From Pseudozyma flocculosa PF-1 (lineage: Eukaryota; Basidiomycota; Ustilaginomycetes; Ustilaginales; Ustilaginaceae), in NCBI RefSeq assembly GCF_000417875.1, contig NW_006920870.1, positions 308,115-372,114 on the forward strand: a DNA stretch of 64,000 nt, written 5' to 3'. Below, piece by piece: positions 53,912 through 64,000 of this stretch (its first letter is position 1; each line of letters begins with the position of its first letter). The notes beneath the pieces were generated by a model. That model made no database searches and was not told the origin of the DNA. It saw nothing but the letters and a program-made list of their open reading frames with translations. The translations under genes were made by a program, and so were the position numbers.

Positions 53912-54991
53912 TTTGCCGCTCGTTTGTGGAGGCAGCCCGGCTGGTCCTGCCAGATCCAGACGAAGGCACGCACGCACGCTCTCACGCACACACCCGCGCA
54001 CGCCTCTCTCTTCTGGCACGCCCGCTTCGGCGGATGCTCCTTCGGTCGGTTCCGACGGGCCAGCCCAGGCCATTGAGCGGCCCGCCCGATCGGATCTTTT
54101 CGACCGAAGAGATGGAGGATCGTCCACGCTGACATGCACGCACGCATCCGCCCCCTCGCCCGCCGGCCTAGCCGCATCGGCCAAATCCCGCCCCCATGCC
54201 GCGAACGTACGGCGTTCGCTGAGCGAAGCAGCGCAGCGGCAGTCGAGGTTTCTCCGCGTGGAGGTGGCCGATGGGATTTCGCTGCTCCTCGTACGGCCGC
54301 CGCGGCGACCTCCTACGTCCTCTTTGGGCCGTATTCGCTCACATCCTTGGTGGAGCGCTGGTGGCCACCGCGTGGACACACACACACACACACACGCCCT
54401 GGCTTTGATTGCGGATGTGCCGACGGCAGACCCTGTTCCGCGACCGAGCTTCGGCATCGATCCGCTCAGATGGACAGAGCAGATAGAGTCGCATCTTGGG
54501 CTCGGCGTCGAAGCCGGCTGAAACGACGGCCTTCTCTGCTCTGCGCCGTGGCCGCCGTCGTCGTCTGACGCTTCGGCCCCATTCCGCCTCCGCCGATGCC
54601 GTCGTGAGTTCGCAGCAGCGTAGCGCAGACTCCTGTGACTCCGGGAGGCTGAGTCTGCACCACCATGCCCAACACGGCCACCGGCTCCCCCTCCCTCTCG
54701 CCCATCGATGTGGACCTGGCGCCCCATCCCACCCGTCGAGTTCCGCCCAATCCCGCCGCCGCCGCCATCGTCGCAGCAAAACAAGACTGCACTCTCCGTG
54801 ACTCGTCCATCATCAATCTACCTTTGACGCCTAACCTTGAGCTCCCCTGCGCTACCTCATAGCTCACACGACCACACAGACCCGACAACGCCAAGCCCGG
54901 AGAGCATCGCCAACCTTCCTTGTGCCCGGCTGGTCCGGATCACCGTCCAGCGACTGCGTCGGCCCTCTTCCATCGGCTAGCTCCCGGCGTC
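53657..54991. promoter_or_regulatory. Divergent promoter region, small membrane protein/DHA2 transporter
   Basis: 1.3 kb without a supportable gene. Holds a CCTG tetranucleotide run (53881-53910), an AC dinucleotide run (54376-54395), and a CA/CT-rich leader (about 54690-54990) before the transporter ATG. Confidence 0.5.
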
Positions 54992-57048
54992 ATGACGGCG
55001 CCAGCCGAAGGCCATATCAACGACGGACCATCTGCGCCATCCCCGGTCGATGCAGCTGCAGCGCTCTCGTCCAGCCCTACCAACAGCAGCACCCAGCCAC
55101 CTTCCATACCCTCGCAAATAGACATGGAGCCGCGCTCTTCGCACGACACCCGCATCGACTATGACGGCCAGCCATCCCCTCGCTCCGACCCAAGGCCCCT
55201 AGACCAGACTCAAAGTCACGAGAGCAGAAGCTCGCACGACTCGCACCATGACGACCACCACGGCACCACTGTCGCACCGACGCCCGACAGCCGCACCGAG
55301 GCAAAGGTCAAGCTGTCGGACCAAACCAACTACCTCCCGAGGAAGCAGGTGAGTTGTCCCGTGCCGCGCCGTCGGCGCCTCGAAGCTGGATCGTTGCTGA
55401 TGATGCGGCCATCCCTTCTTCGTCGCCGCCACCGCCGCCGCTCGGCCCACAGGTGATTCTCGTCTTCGCCGGCCTGTCGTGCGCGCTCTTCATCGCGCTC
55501 CTTGACCAGACCATCGTCTCGACGGCTCTGCCCACCATAACCCGCGCCTTTGGCGCCGGCGCCGACGCGTCCTGGCTCTCGACGTCGTACCTGCTGACCT
55601 CTACGGCAGTGTGCCCGCTCTACGGCCGCTTCTCGGACATCTTTGGGCGCAAGGTGTGCATGGTCTTTTCCCTCAGCCTCTTCCTTGTCGGCTCGATCCT
55701 CTGCTCGGCCGCGCAGAGCATGACGCAGCTCATCGTCTTCCGCGCCATTGCGGGAGTCGGCGGCGGCGGCATCATCACGCTCGTCATGGTCATCGTGAGC
55801 GACGTCGTCAGCCTCCGCGAGAGGGGCACGTACCAGGGCGTGCTCGGCATGGTCGTCGCCATCTCCAACTCGGGCGGCCCGCTGGTCGGAGGCGCGCTGG
55901 CGAGCGCCAACTGGCGACTGTGCTTCATCATCGCGATCCCCATCATCGTCCTCGCCCTCGTCGCCGTCATCCTCCTGCTGCCCCTCAAAAAGGTCGAGGG
56001 CAGCGTCAGGTCCAAGCTGGCCAAGATCGACTACCTCGGCGTCGCCCTCGTCCTCGCCGGCACCGTGCTCATGCTCCTCGGCCTCAACTGGGGCGGCCAG
56101 ACGTTTCCCTGGACCGACGCCCGCGTCCTCGGCACGCTCATCTCGGGCGGCGTCCTGTACCTCGTCTTCGCCTACGTCGAGGCCAAGGTGGTGCCGCTGC
56201 CGCTGGTGCCGATGCGCCTCTTCCGCAACCGCACCGTCGCCTCGGTGCTGGTGCAGACGGCCTGCTCCGGCGGCATCTTCTATCTGCTCCTCTTCTTCGT
56301 GCCCCAGTACACCCAGGTCGTCAAGGGCTTCTCGGGCATCCTGGCGGGCGTCTGCCTGATCCCGCTCATGGCGCTGCAGGCGGTGACGAGCACGGCGGCG
56401 GGCATCCTCGTCTCCAAGACGGGCCGGTACAAGGCCTTTATCGTTGGCGGCTTCGCCATCTTTTCCGTGGGCGTCGGCCTCCTCGCCCTCCTCGACGTCG
56501 ACACGCCCACCGGCGAGGTTATCGGCTTCCTGATCCTCGCGGGCTTCGGCGCCGGCGGCACGCTGCAGACGACGCTCGTGGCGGCGCAGAACGCCGTCGA
56601 TCGGAAGGACCTGGCCGTAGTGACGTCGACGAGAAACTTTACCAGGCTCTTTGGCGGAGTGCTGGCGCTGGCGGCGAGCTACACGATCCTCAACAACTCG
56701 GTGCGCAACCACCTGCGGGGCGTCGACGAGTCCGTCATCCGCCAGGTGATTTCGGACCCGACGTCGATCCGGACCGGTCCCTTTTCGGCGCAGCTCCGCG
56801 AAGAGCTGCTGGCCGCGTACGTGGCGGCGTTCCGCAACGTCTTCTACTTTGGCCTCGCCATGATCCTCGTCGCGTTCCTGCTGACGCTCTTCTTCCTCGA
56901 GGAGCTGCCGCTCGACAAGGCCGACGACAAGCAGAGAAAGGAGGAGGGCAAGCAGTGGATCGAGGAGCGCAAGTCCAAGAAGCAGGCCAGGAAGCAGGGC
57001 CACGATGTCGAGGCGGCACCTGCGGCCGCTGGACGAGGCGAAAAGTAG
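54992..57048 (+). CDS. DHA2-family MFS drug:H+ antiporter (14-TM type)
   Basis: Plasma- or vacuolar-membrane efflux transporter; substrate not determinable. Two exons, 54992-55348 and 55453-57048 (donor GTGAGT, intron 104 nt), giving 650 aa. Residues 1-119 are a hydrophilic Ser/Pro/His-rich cytosolic tail encoded by exon 1; the intron falls exactly at the border with helix 1. Helix 1 carries LLDQTIVSTALPTI, the DHA2 signature, followed by DASWLSTSYLLTSTAVCPLY and GRFSDIFGRKVCMVF; helix 5 has the antiporter-type GVLGMVVAISNSGGPLVGG. Fourteen hydrophobic segments are visible and the C-terminal tail is Lys/Glu-rich. An ATG at 54992 is used because no ATG occurs upstream in frame. Confidence 0.93.
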
Positions 57049-57285
57049 AGCCAAGCAAGGGTGGGGCGGCGGCGGCGGCAGAAGAGGCGAGGGTCACCAC
57101 AATCTGTATTTCTATCGAGCATTCCAAAGAGCATGGCCCCCTCCTGTATCCGAAACATACCTCTTGCTTTCGCGTGGCGTGGCGTGACTCGACGAGGCAG
57201 CCAGGTGAACCGTGGAGGGCGCCGATGCGTGGTGGGCCTGGGTCGATCACTGCAACGCCGATGTGCGAGGCCAGCCGACCTGGCT

Positions 57286-58041
57286 CTACAGATAGAGCTC
57301 CTCGCCCCTCTCCTCGGTGCGCTCCTTGATCTCCTCGTCGATGTCGTCGATGGTACCAGACGCGCCCTGGCTCCACGCGCCGCCGCTCGTCCATCTGGCC
57401 TGGCCGGACCGGGTGCGATCGCCACCGGCGGTGACGGCGTCGAGGCTGCTCGTCTGCCTCCTCGAGAACGGGTTCGAGACGACGCGGGCGCGGTCGGTGG
57501 TGCCGTTCCACCCTACGCCGGTGATGCCGAGGGCGGGTGCCAGGACGACGCGGGCAAAGATTTCGCCAAAGCCGAGCATGACGCCGTTGATAAAGGGAAG
57601 GCCGAGGTTGATGAAGAGCGAAGAGGTGAGGAGCGCTAACCGCCTCTTGAACGGGATGGCCGAGGACGGCGAGAGCGCGGCGATGGTCAGGGAGCCAGAG
57701 GGCGCGTAGTGCGGATCGTTGGTGCGGGACAGGGCCGTGGTCTCGTCGTCGTCGTCGCCTTCCGCGTCGGACCCATTGGCGTCACCGTGGCGCGAGCCGG
57801 ACTCGAAGCCAAGCTCGGAAGGGGCCGAGCCCTCCTCTGCGTCCTTTTCGTCCTGCTCCTTGGCGCCTCGTTCGTCGGCGTGGCGCGGGATGATGCGGGG
57901 CATCCCGGTCGCCGAGACGGTCGGGTTGGTCTCGGTATCGCCGGCATGGCTGGCCGACGTGGTGGGCTTCTGGCGCTCGCCCTCGTCCGAGTGGTGGAAG
58001 AGGTGCGGGCTTCCCGCTGTGCCTGGCTGCGAGTCCGACAT
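57286..58041 (-). CDS. MIM1: Mitochondrial outer-membrane insertase subunit Mim1 (TOM13 family), extended form
   Basis: Mim1 inserts alpha-helical proteins into the mitochondrial outer membrane and helps TOM assembly. Single exon, 251 aa, start ATG at 58041. The one recognisable domain (about 133-172) contains the membrane helix INLGLPFINGVMLGFGEIFA, very close to the yeast Mim1 helix including its glycine-spaced packing motif. Yeast Mim1 is only 113 aa; here a 130-residue acidic, Ser/Asp-rich N-terminal extension and an 80-residue C-terminal tail have been added, both hydrophilic. Convergent with the DHA2 gene (237 bp apart). Confidence 0.85.
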   Translation of the reverse strand: MSDSQPGTAGSPHLFHHSDEGERQKPTTSASHAGDTETNPTVSATGMPRIIPRHADERGAKEQDEKDAEEGSAPSELGFESGSRHGDANGSDAEGDDDDETTALSRTNDPHYAPSGSLTIAALSPSSAIPFKRRLALLTSSLFINLGLPFINGVMLGFGEIFARVVLAPALGITGVGWNGTTDRARVVSNPFSRRQTSSLDAVTAGGDRTRSGQARWTSGGAWSQGASGTIDDIDEEIKERTEERGEELYL

Positions 58042-59163
58042 GTTGAACGTGAGGTGCAGGCGATGCTTGCTCGAGCCGAGATGGGCCGAGGTGCGGCTAG
58101 TGTGCGAGAGGTTGGTTTTCGACGTCGCCGATGCTTTGTTGCTCTGGCAGCGCGAGAAACGAGATGATGCTGCTGGTCAAAGGGTCGCTGTCGCTCTGCT
58201 CGGGACGAAGGCCGCTATTCTCGAGCGGAGTCGTGTGACGCAGCTCGTCTGGCTTGCTCGAGCTGATGTTTCGAACCGGTGACGGGTGCGCCGAGTGATG
58301 GTGCGGGTACTCTGCCGGGACCGGAGTGGAATCGGAAGGAGCCGACGTCTGGGCCTGGCCGGGTCGATGCAGGGGTCTGAGAGCGGGCTTCTTGAGCAAG
58401 TCAGGCGTAGAGATTGCAGAGACGGCGACGGCGGCGGCGTTGAGAGGTTTGTCCTGCGAACGAGAGCGAGGTCGAGGAAGTGGTGTAGGGGTCGAGGCAG
58501 CAGCCGAGACGGCGACGCTCGACATCTGGTCCAGTCGCTTGGGCGCCAAGCGTACGTGGATGGCCTCAGGCGGCAGCTGGCTGTTGCTCCACTTTGACGC
58601 TCGTCGAGCTCGGCTCCGCACCCTTTTGGCTCTCGGAGCAGGTTAGGGTGGCTGCAGTTGAGCGCAGTTGAGCGGCTGCCGATTCGGGAAGACTGGAGTG
58701 GTGCCGTTGCCAGCAGGGGATCATGGTCGGGTCGTCAAAGGAGCCGTTGCTGGCCGCAGCGAGGAGGCAACCCCACCACCATCACACCTGCCATCGAGGC
58801 GCTCGGTCGTCTGCCTCGATAAGAGCACGCAGGCGATAAGGCAGCTAACACCAGGCAGGCGTCGCGCGCACAGGCCTGGCATGGATGATGGCAGGCAGGC
58901 CGGGCTGCCCGAGGTCGAGCCAGGCTGGACCCTGCGCCAGCCAGCCAGCCCGCGCTCGCTGCACCCTGGCCGGCCTGCCTGCCTGCCTGCCTGCCTGCCT
59001 GGCTGCCTACCTAACCCCGCCCCGCCGGCTCAGCCTTCCGGCAATGCCTTGCGGGTCTGGCAGTCGGCTCTACCCTCGCCGCCACCACCGCCCTGCCCTC
59101 CCTCCTTCATCCCTTCGCCTCTTCGGCACCCTCCCCCCTTCGGAACACGATCCATTCGCCACC
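58042..59163. promoter_or_regulatory. MIM1/F-box divergent region with an unassigned minus-strand frame
   Basis: 1.1 kb. On the minus strand an ATG frame (58525-58097, 142 codons) ends 55 bp before the MIM1 ATG; it encodes a Ser/Pro-rich sequence (MSSVAVSAAASTPTPLPRPR...) with no recognisable domain. On the right, CCTG repeats (58974-59000) and a CT-rich leader precede the F-box ATG. Confidence 0.45.
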
Positions 59164-61986
59164 ATGACGGAAGGCCGCGCCGTCACTGCCGCCGCCTCTT
59201 CGTATCCACCTCCGCTCGTCGATCTGCCCGTCGAAGTCTTCCATGCGATCCTCTACCTCCTCCCGCCCGCCGACATTGAGCATCTCGCCCAGTCCTGCAA
59301 GCTGATCCGGTACTCGATCTACGGACACCACGGCAACGGCCACGCGCAACTCTGGGCCGCAATTTTCCGCCTGCACTGGGATCCTCAGCCGCTCGAAAGC
59401 GACGATGCCGCAGCCGAGCGCTGGACGGCGCCCTTGCGCCTGATCCGAGAGCGAGAGGCGGCAAAGCGCAGCCTCGACCGCGCCGAGTTCGACGAGACCG
59501 TCGTCGTCAAGCGGTACAACGATGTCCTCGCCGCCCTCCTCGACGCCGCAGAGAGCCGCGCTCACGACGGCCGCAACGCCGCCTGGCTGGACAGCCTGGC
59601 CAATGGCAGCAGCCATCCGACGCCATGGGAAAGGTGGATCTACCCACGCTCGCGGCCCGAACACCTCGCATCGTGGAAGCAGGCCGTTGCAATGTATCCG
59701 CAGGTCTACACCGAGCTCGACTCGGCATCCGAGCGCAGCCGGGCAAAGCGGCGCAAGACGGCGACGGAGCCGTCCGTCGACTCTGAGGGCAGCTCCGCAG
59801 CCGCGTCGACCTCACCTCCCACGGCAGCGGCGCAGAGCGCCAGCACGGCGACGGCCTCGAGTGCTGCTAGACCCAGCAGGCGGCGCTCGCTTAGGATCCT
59901 CAAGCGCTCCTTGCCCGACTGCCTCCAGAGCGTTGTCGACGATGGCGCCGAGCACGACGCCGTCGCGCCAGATACCGAGCTGGCGGCCCACCTCCACTGC
60001 CTGCACGGCCCTCGATCGACCTTTAGGTACGGCGCCGCCGCCCGTGCTGCCGCTCGGAGGCGGGTCTACGACGCCGGCTGGACCGGCTGGGAGAACGGCT
60101 ACGGGCCCTTCCACTTCTATCGCCGGAGGGATCCCGCTGCGCGCCATGATGGTCCCGACGACGCGGATGACGACGACGACGGCGACGACGACGACGACAG
60201 CACCGACAGCGAGGATATCAATCCCGATCCGGTGCCAATCTTCTTGGAAGAGAGCAGCGACGACGAAGCGCTGGACGAGGGCGATGTCGAGAGCGACAGC
60301 TCCTCGGAGATTCACCGCGCCTATCAACGAAGAGTGGTCGCGAACATCGACCGGGACCTCAATGATTTCGGTTCGGAAGACGGCCATGACAGCGACGACG
60401 ACGACGACGGTGGCGACGCCAGTTTCCACCAGACATCCGATGCGCCCGGCTCTGGCGAGGGGCAGGTCCCGATCGAGTTTGGCCGAGACAGGAACGGACG
60501 CGGCAGGGGAAGGCCCCATGGCGATGGCGAGGGTGAAGTCAATGACGATGACGATGGCAATGGCAATGACGGTGGCGACAACGACGATGAGGTCGACGAC
60601 GATGATGACGACGAGGATGACGACGATTTCGACCTCGACGGCTTCATGGACCCGATGGGCCTGCGGGAGCTGCTCCGGGGCGGCCTCGTGCGCAACCACA
60701 CCGGCTGCTATGTCCGCGACCAAGCAGACGCCTACCACCAGAAGCTCGTCGACGAGGGCAAGAGGGAGCCGTTGCCCGTATCGGATGGCGCGGAACAGGC
60801 GCAGGGCGAGGGCGAGGGCGAGGGCGAGCGGTTGCCCGCAGCCACCGTGCTCTGCGGCAAGCGCATCGACTGGAAGACGGTTGAGGCCATCATGATCGTC
60901 ATGCACGCCAACCTCGAGGAGGCGAGGACGATGAACTGGGGCCTCGGCCTGCAGCTGCCCAAGAAGACTGACTCGACGACCGGCGCGACCGTCGATCCGA
61001 TGGCAGACAAGCGGCTGCTCGGCATCCCGAGCGGCTGGTCGACGAGCCTGGGCGATCGCCCCGGCTCCCTGGCCGACTCTCCCAACTTCAAGCCTTACGA
61101 CTGGGCCCGCGTGGAAGGCTTCTGGGCGGGCAGCTACGGTGAGTCTGACGTGCTGGCGTGGCAGCTCGATCGCGGCCATGACTGCCAGACGGCTGACGCC
61201 TCGACTGTCATCTGCCCGCTTGTCGACGACGACCGCCGCGCAGCGTTTCTGGACTACTCGGTGTTTATCGCGTCCAATGCCGGATTCGCGCAGCATCGGG
61301 CGGCGCTGATGAACTGGGCCAACGCCAAGGGCCAGCCCGAGTCGAACGGTACCAAGGCACCGCGCAACGGCCGTGCGGCCGAGGCAGCGCCGGTGCCGTG
61401 CCTGGCGGGCGTGAGCGACAGCAAGCACCGGTGCGAGCTGTGTCTCGTCCTGCCGACGCTGCAGAGCACCGAAGAGGCGTTTGGCGACCTGCTCCAGATC
61501 CGCATGGGGCTGCTGCCGCTCCCGGGCCAGACGCTCGGCACCGGCGGCGAGCAGAGGCCAAGCGACGAGCCAGCTGAGGAGCAGTGCGACGGCAGGTACC
61601 CGCCCCTCCGGTTCCGGGGCATGACATGTGTGACGGGATCCGACCAGACGCGCGCCACCATCCACGGCACGGTGCGACCCATCTATGGTCCGCGTCGGGG
61701 CGCGCCTCGGGCCGGCGGCAGCGGTGACGGGTCGAGACGGATCGAGGGGATCCACTGGTCCTTTGTCCACGGCTACGAGGGCGAAGACCGGTGGCAGTCG
61801 GAAGCCATCCAGCCGGGTCCTCCGGGCACGCGGGCGCCCATGTACGCCATCTGGACCGATGCGGGCCACGAGCGCAACAGCCCAAACGGGCCCGCGGCCT
61901 ACTGGCGCATGGACGAGCGGCCCTGGAAGGAGGTGCGCGAGCTGCTCGCCGACGAGGCGAGGCAGCAGGCGCGCGAGCGTCGCTGA
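59164..61986 (+). CDS. Large acidic F-box protein
   Basis: Probable substrate receptor of an SCF ubiquitin ligase. Single exon, 940 aa. The frame is open further upstream, but the ATG at 59164 (context CACCATGACG) directly precedes the F-box, and the upstream frame is CCTG-repeat sequence. The F-box spans about 17-62: LVDLPVEVFHAILYLLPPAD, then IEHLAQSCKLIRYSIYG. The middle has two long Asp/Glu blocks (about 330-355 and 459-495). The C-terminal part (about 640-930) includes EGFWAGSYGESDVLAWQL and THGT-like beta-strand sequence, which loosely resembles the substrate-binding fold of FBXO31-type proteins; that is an inference with low certainty. It ends ARQQARERR. Confidence 0.8.
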   Translation: MTEGRAVTAAASSYPPPLVDLPVEVFHAILYLLPPADIEHLAQSCKLIRYSIYGHHGNGHAQLWAAIFRLHWDPQPLESDDAAAERWTAPLRLIREREAAKRSLDRAEFDETVVVKRYNDVLAALLDAAESRAHDGRNAAWLDSLANGSSHPTPWERWIYPRSRPEHLASWKQAVAMYPQVYTELDSASERSRAKRRKTATEPSVDSEGSSAAASTSPPTAAAQSASTATASSAARPSRRRSLRILKRSLPDCLQSVVDDGAEHDAVAPDTELAAHLHCLHGPRSTFRYGAAARAAARRRVYDAGWTGWENGYGPFHFYRRRDPAARHDGPDDADDDDDGDDDDDSTDSEDINPDPVPIFLEESSDDEALDEGDVESDSSSEIHRAYQRRVVANIDRDLNDFGSEDGHDSDDDDDGGDASFHQTSDAPGSGEGQVPIEFGRDRNGRGRGRPHGDGEGEVNDDDDGNGNDGGDNDDEVDDDDDDEDDDDFDLDGFMDPMGLRELLRGGLVRNHTGCYVRDQADAYHQKLVDEGKREPLPVSDGAEQAQGEGEGEGERLPAATVLCGKRIDWKTVEAIMIVMHANLEEARTMNWGLGLQLPKKTDSTTGATVDPMADKRLLGIPSGWSTSLGDRPGSLADSPNFKPYDWARVEGFWAGSYGESDVLAWQLDRGHDCQTADASTVICPLVDDDRRAAFLDYSVFIASNAGFAQHRAALMNWANAKGQPESNGTKAPRNGRAAEAAPVPCLAGVSDSKHRCELCLVLPTLQSTEEAFGDLLQIRMGLLPLPGQTLGTGGEQRPSDEPAEEQCDGRYPPLRFRGMTCVTGSDQTRATIHGTVRPIYGPRRGAPRAGGSGDGSRRIEGIHWSFVHGYEGEDRWQSEAIQPGPPGTRAPMYAIWTDAGHERNSPNGPAAYWRMDERPWKEVRELLADEARQQARERR

Positions 61987-62315
61987 GCGCCCTTTGCCCT
62001 CGGGTCGCGGACGTGGATGCGCCATCGAGCTCGTCCTGTCCGATGGAGTGGGGTGGTGGGACAGAAGGTGGTGAAGCTAAGAACGAGGGCGGAAGGGAGG
62101 GCAGGGGCAAGGTGAGATAGGATCGCGGATCTTCGGTCTCTGTATTCATCGGTGGTAGAGTAGTGTCGCGCGGCGACGACCGAGGAATGGACATTTTGGG
62201 CCCCTTCATGGGCGGTTTCCCAGTGGCCGCCGTCGTGTCATGATGACGCGGCGGCTGCTATCGTACCATCGGCTTGTCGTTTTCGGCTCGGCTTGGCGGT
62301 GGCGCGCTGGGCCGA
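61987..62315. other. Convergent 3' spacer, F-box/POM152
   Basis: 329 bp between two stop codons. I see nothing supportable in it. Confidence 0.5.
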
Positions 62316-64000
62316 TCAAGATGGGGTGATTGCCAACCTCGATTTGCCGAGCGAGGTCGAGGAGCCGCTATGCGCATCGAGGCTGACCTGGCACCAACGG
62401 TCCATGAGCCAGGTGACTGACCAGGTTCCTGTTGATCCCGCAAAGAGGGCCGCGTGTCCGTCAGTGTCGTCAGTGTCATTGTCATTTCTCTCACACCACC
62501 CGGGAGGAGAAAGAGAGGAAGTAAGGCGCTGGGGACGTACCTTCGACCGAGGTCCAGATGCTGAATCGATCCTCGAGGATACCCTGGACCGTATGCGTTT
62601 CCAGCACCTTGGGACGGCTGTGCGTATCCGCCGGTTCGGTACGTTGGTACGTAAACGAGAAGGGCGCCTCGCCGACCAGGTCAAAGATGATTTCCGCTTG
62701 GTTGCCTGCAGATGCGGACGGGATCGTCGCGAAGAAGGGGGTCAGGTCCGAGTCAGTCTGTCTGTTCTGTCTGGACAGAGGTGGCATTCTCGCTCGTTTC
62801 CCCACGGAGAGGAGAGGGACGGCATTCCGTCGACGCAGCAAGCCGTTCTCTCTCTACTCACCCTCTCTCAGATCCTCGACGTAATGCCGCCCCTCGGACA
62901 CGCGCACCGAGGGAAGGTCGTGGATCGTCTTGACCATGCCCTCGACCTTGCCCTCGTCGAGCAGGGTGCGGCACTGGTTCTGCTGGTGCGCCACGCTCTT
63001 GATGCGCAGCGTGCCCGGCCGCTCGGCGACGCGCGCAAACTCGGGCCGCCGCGACACGGCGCGCGTCGTCTTGCCCTCGAAGTCGTACGTCACCGTCCAC
63101 GGCGGCGTGCCCTGCAGCACAAAGTCCACCGACTCGCCCACGCAGTAGTCGTCGCGCGTCGACGAGGCAGAGATGCCCGCCGTCTCGGCCACCTCGAGCT
63201 CGATTCTCGCCGAAGCGGGCACCGCGCGGCCGGCGCTCAGCGGCGCAAACTCGCACCCGTGCGCGTCGCGCACCCGCGTCACCTGCAGTGTCCACTTGCC
63301 CGTCGTCTCAAACGTAAAGTCGCTGCGCGGGATGCGCAGCCGGTAGTCGTGCGTCGTGACGTCGGATCGCACAATCGTCTTGACGTGGCTGCGCGATCCT
63401 CCCGCCGCCGCCGCCGATGCCGATGCCGACGAGCGCGACGTGATGTCGTGCAGCTCAAACTCGACGGTGAACGGCGGCGTGCCGCTCAGCCGCACCGTGG
63501 GCTCGAAGCCGCCGCTGGCTTTGCCGTCGTGCGTCTTGCCATCGAGGCTGTCGCCGATGCAAAACGACGGCACCTTGCCGCCGTGGACAAAGCTCGCCGA
63601 GGGCAGCGGGTAGACCATCTGCTCGAGCCGTCTCGGCGCATCGCGCGGGAAGCCCTGCAGCGCCGCGGGCGGGTACGCCGTGTCGCCGACCGACTCGATC
63701 GTGTACGTGTGCCAGCCGGGCGTCAGGGTCGACAGCTCCAGGTTGCTGACCGTCTGCGCAGAGGTGAACGAGTTGCGCCGGCGCTTGCCCTGCGAGGCAA
63801 TCTCGCCAATGGCCGAGCCGAGCGCCTGGGAACCGTCGACGTCGGCGCCGCCAGACCACGAAGGGGCCTGGTGCTCGTAAGCGATCTGCAGGGGGAAGTT
63901 GCCCGTCATGCGGACATCGACGGCGTCTGGACGTCCCTGGCAGACGGGAGCGCGCACGACGGATCCGTTCCGGACGACCTGGCCGGCATCCTCGACAAAG
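62316..64000 (-). CDS. POM152: Nuclear-pore membrane protein Pom152, C-terminal part (5' end beyond window)
   Basis: Transmembrane nucleoporin of the pore membrane ring; its lumenal part is a chain of Ig-like repeats. Visible exons: from the right edge to 62862, 62705-62541, and 62428-62316, about 472 aa. Introns of 156 and 112 nt have donors GTGAGT and GTACGT. Each repeat shows a C-x-G start and a PPFTVEF/PPWTVTY strand: FCIGDSLDGK, then RLSGTPPFTVEFELHD, then YCVGESVDFVLQGTPPWTVT. The strongly conserved Pom152 stretch is present: KTIHDLPSVRVSEGRHYVED followed across the intron by NQAEIIFDLVGEAPFSFTY. The final exon reads TWSVTWLMDRWCQVS and ends ...LAITPS; its assignment is by splice phase and the expected final strand with a Cys, so it is less certain than the rest. 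Confidence 0.9.

Overview
The window reads as a high-GC basidiomycete nuclear genome, most likely a smut-lineage fungus (Ustilaginomycotina). This is inferred from fungal gene content (Mim1, Pom152, Oca1, Ubc6), short introns of 93-435 nt, pyrimidine-rich leaders before start codons, and very strong C/G codon preference, which also opens long meaningless antisense frames. Of the 23 introns I could place, 14 have the donor GTGAGT. No species can be named from the sequence alone.

Layout, left to right. Clathrin heavy chain (minus, cut by the left edge) is divergent from the proteasome ATPase RPT4 (plus). QCR8 (minus, four exons) and an Aly/REF mRNA-export factor (plus, four exons) follow. A giant BEACH-domain gene (13248-22272) is broken by a false assembly gap. 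Then come a RING-finger protein, an alpha/beta hydrolase, the tail-anchored ERAD ubiquitin-conjugating enzyme UBC6 (minus), the XPG/RAD2 repair nuclease (minus) and the Oca1-type phosphatase (plus). After a 3.2-kb stretch with no supportable gene there is a sugar transporter whose first intron holds a 54-bp tandem repeat.

The most unusual region is about 44.0-52.8 kb. A 100-bp-arm inverted repeat (long hairpin) precedes four intronless genes. Each has a TATA or TATA-like box about 75-125 bp before its ATG, and each encodes a protein ending in zinc knuckles. Three are clear paralogues with a shared core and a double knuckle whose first unit has a lengthened loop. The architecture recalls Gag or LINE-ORF1 proteins, but no reverse transcriptase, integrase or terminal repeat is visible. 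This is the best candidate in the window for an undescribed family.

The right part returns to conserved genes: a small membrane protein of unknown function, a DHA2-type drug transporter, the mitochondrial outer-membrane insertase MIM1, a large acidic F-box protein, and the C-terminal part of the nuclear-pore membrane protein POM152 (minus, cut by the right edge). Outside the zinc-knuckle cluster the genes are unrelated housekeeping functions sharing divergent or convergent spacers, not a pathway cluster.
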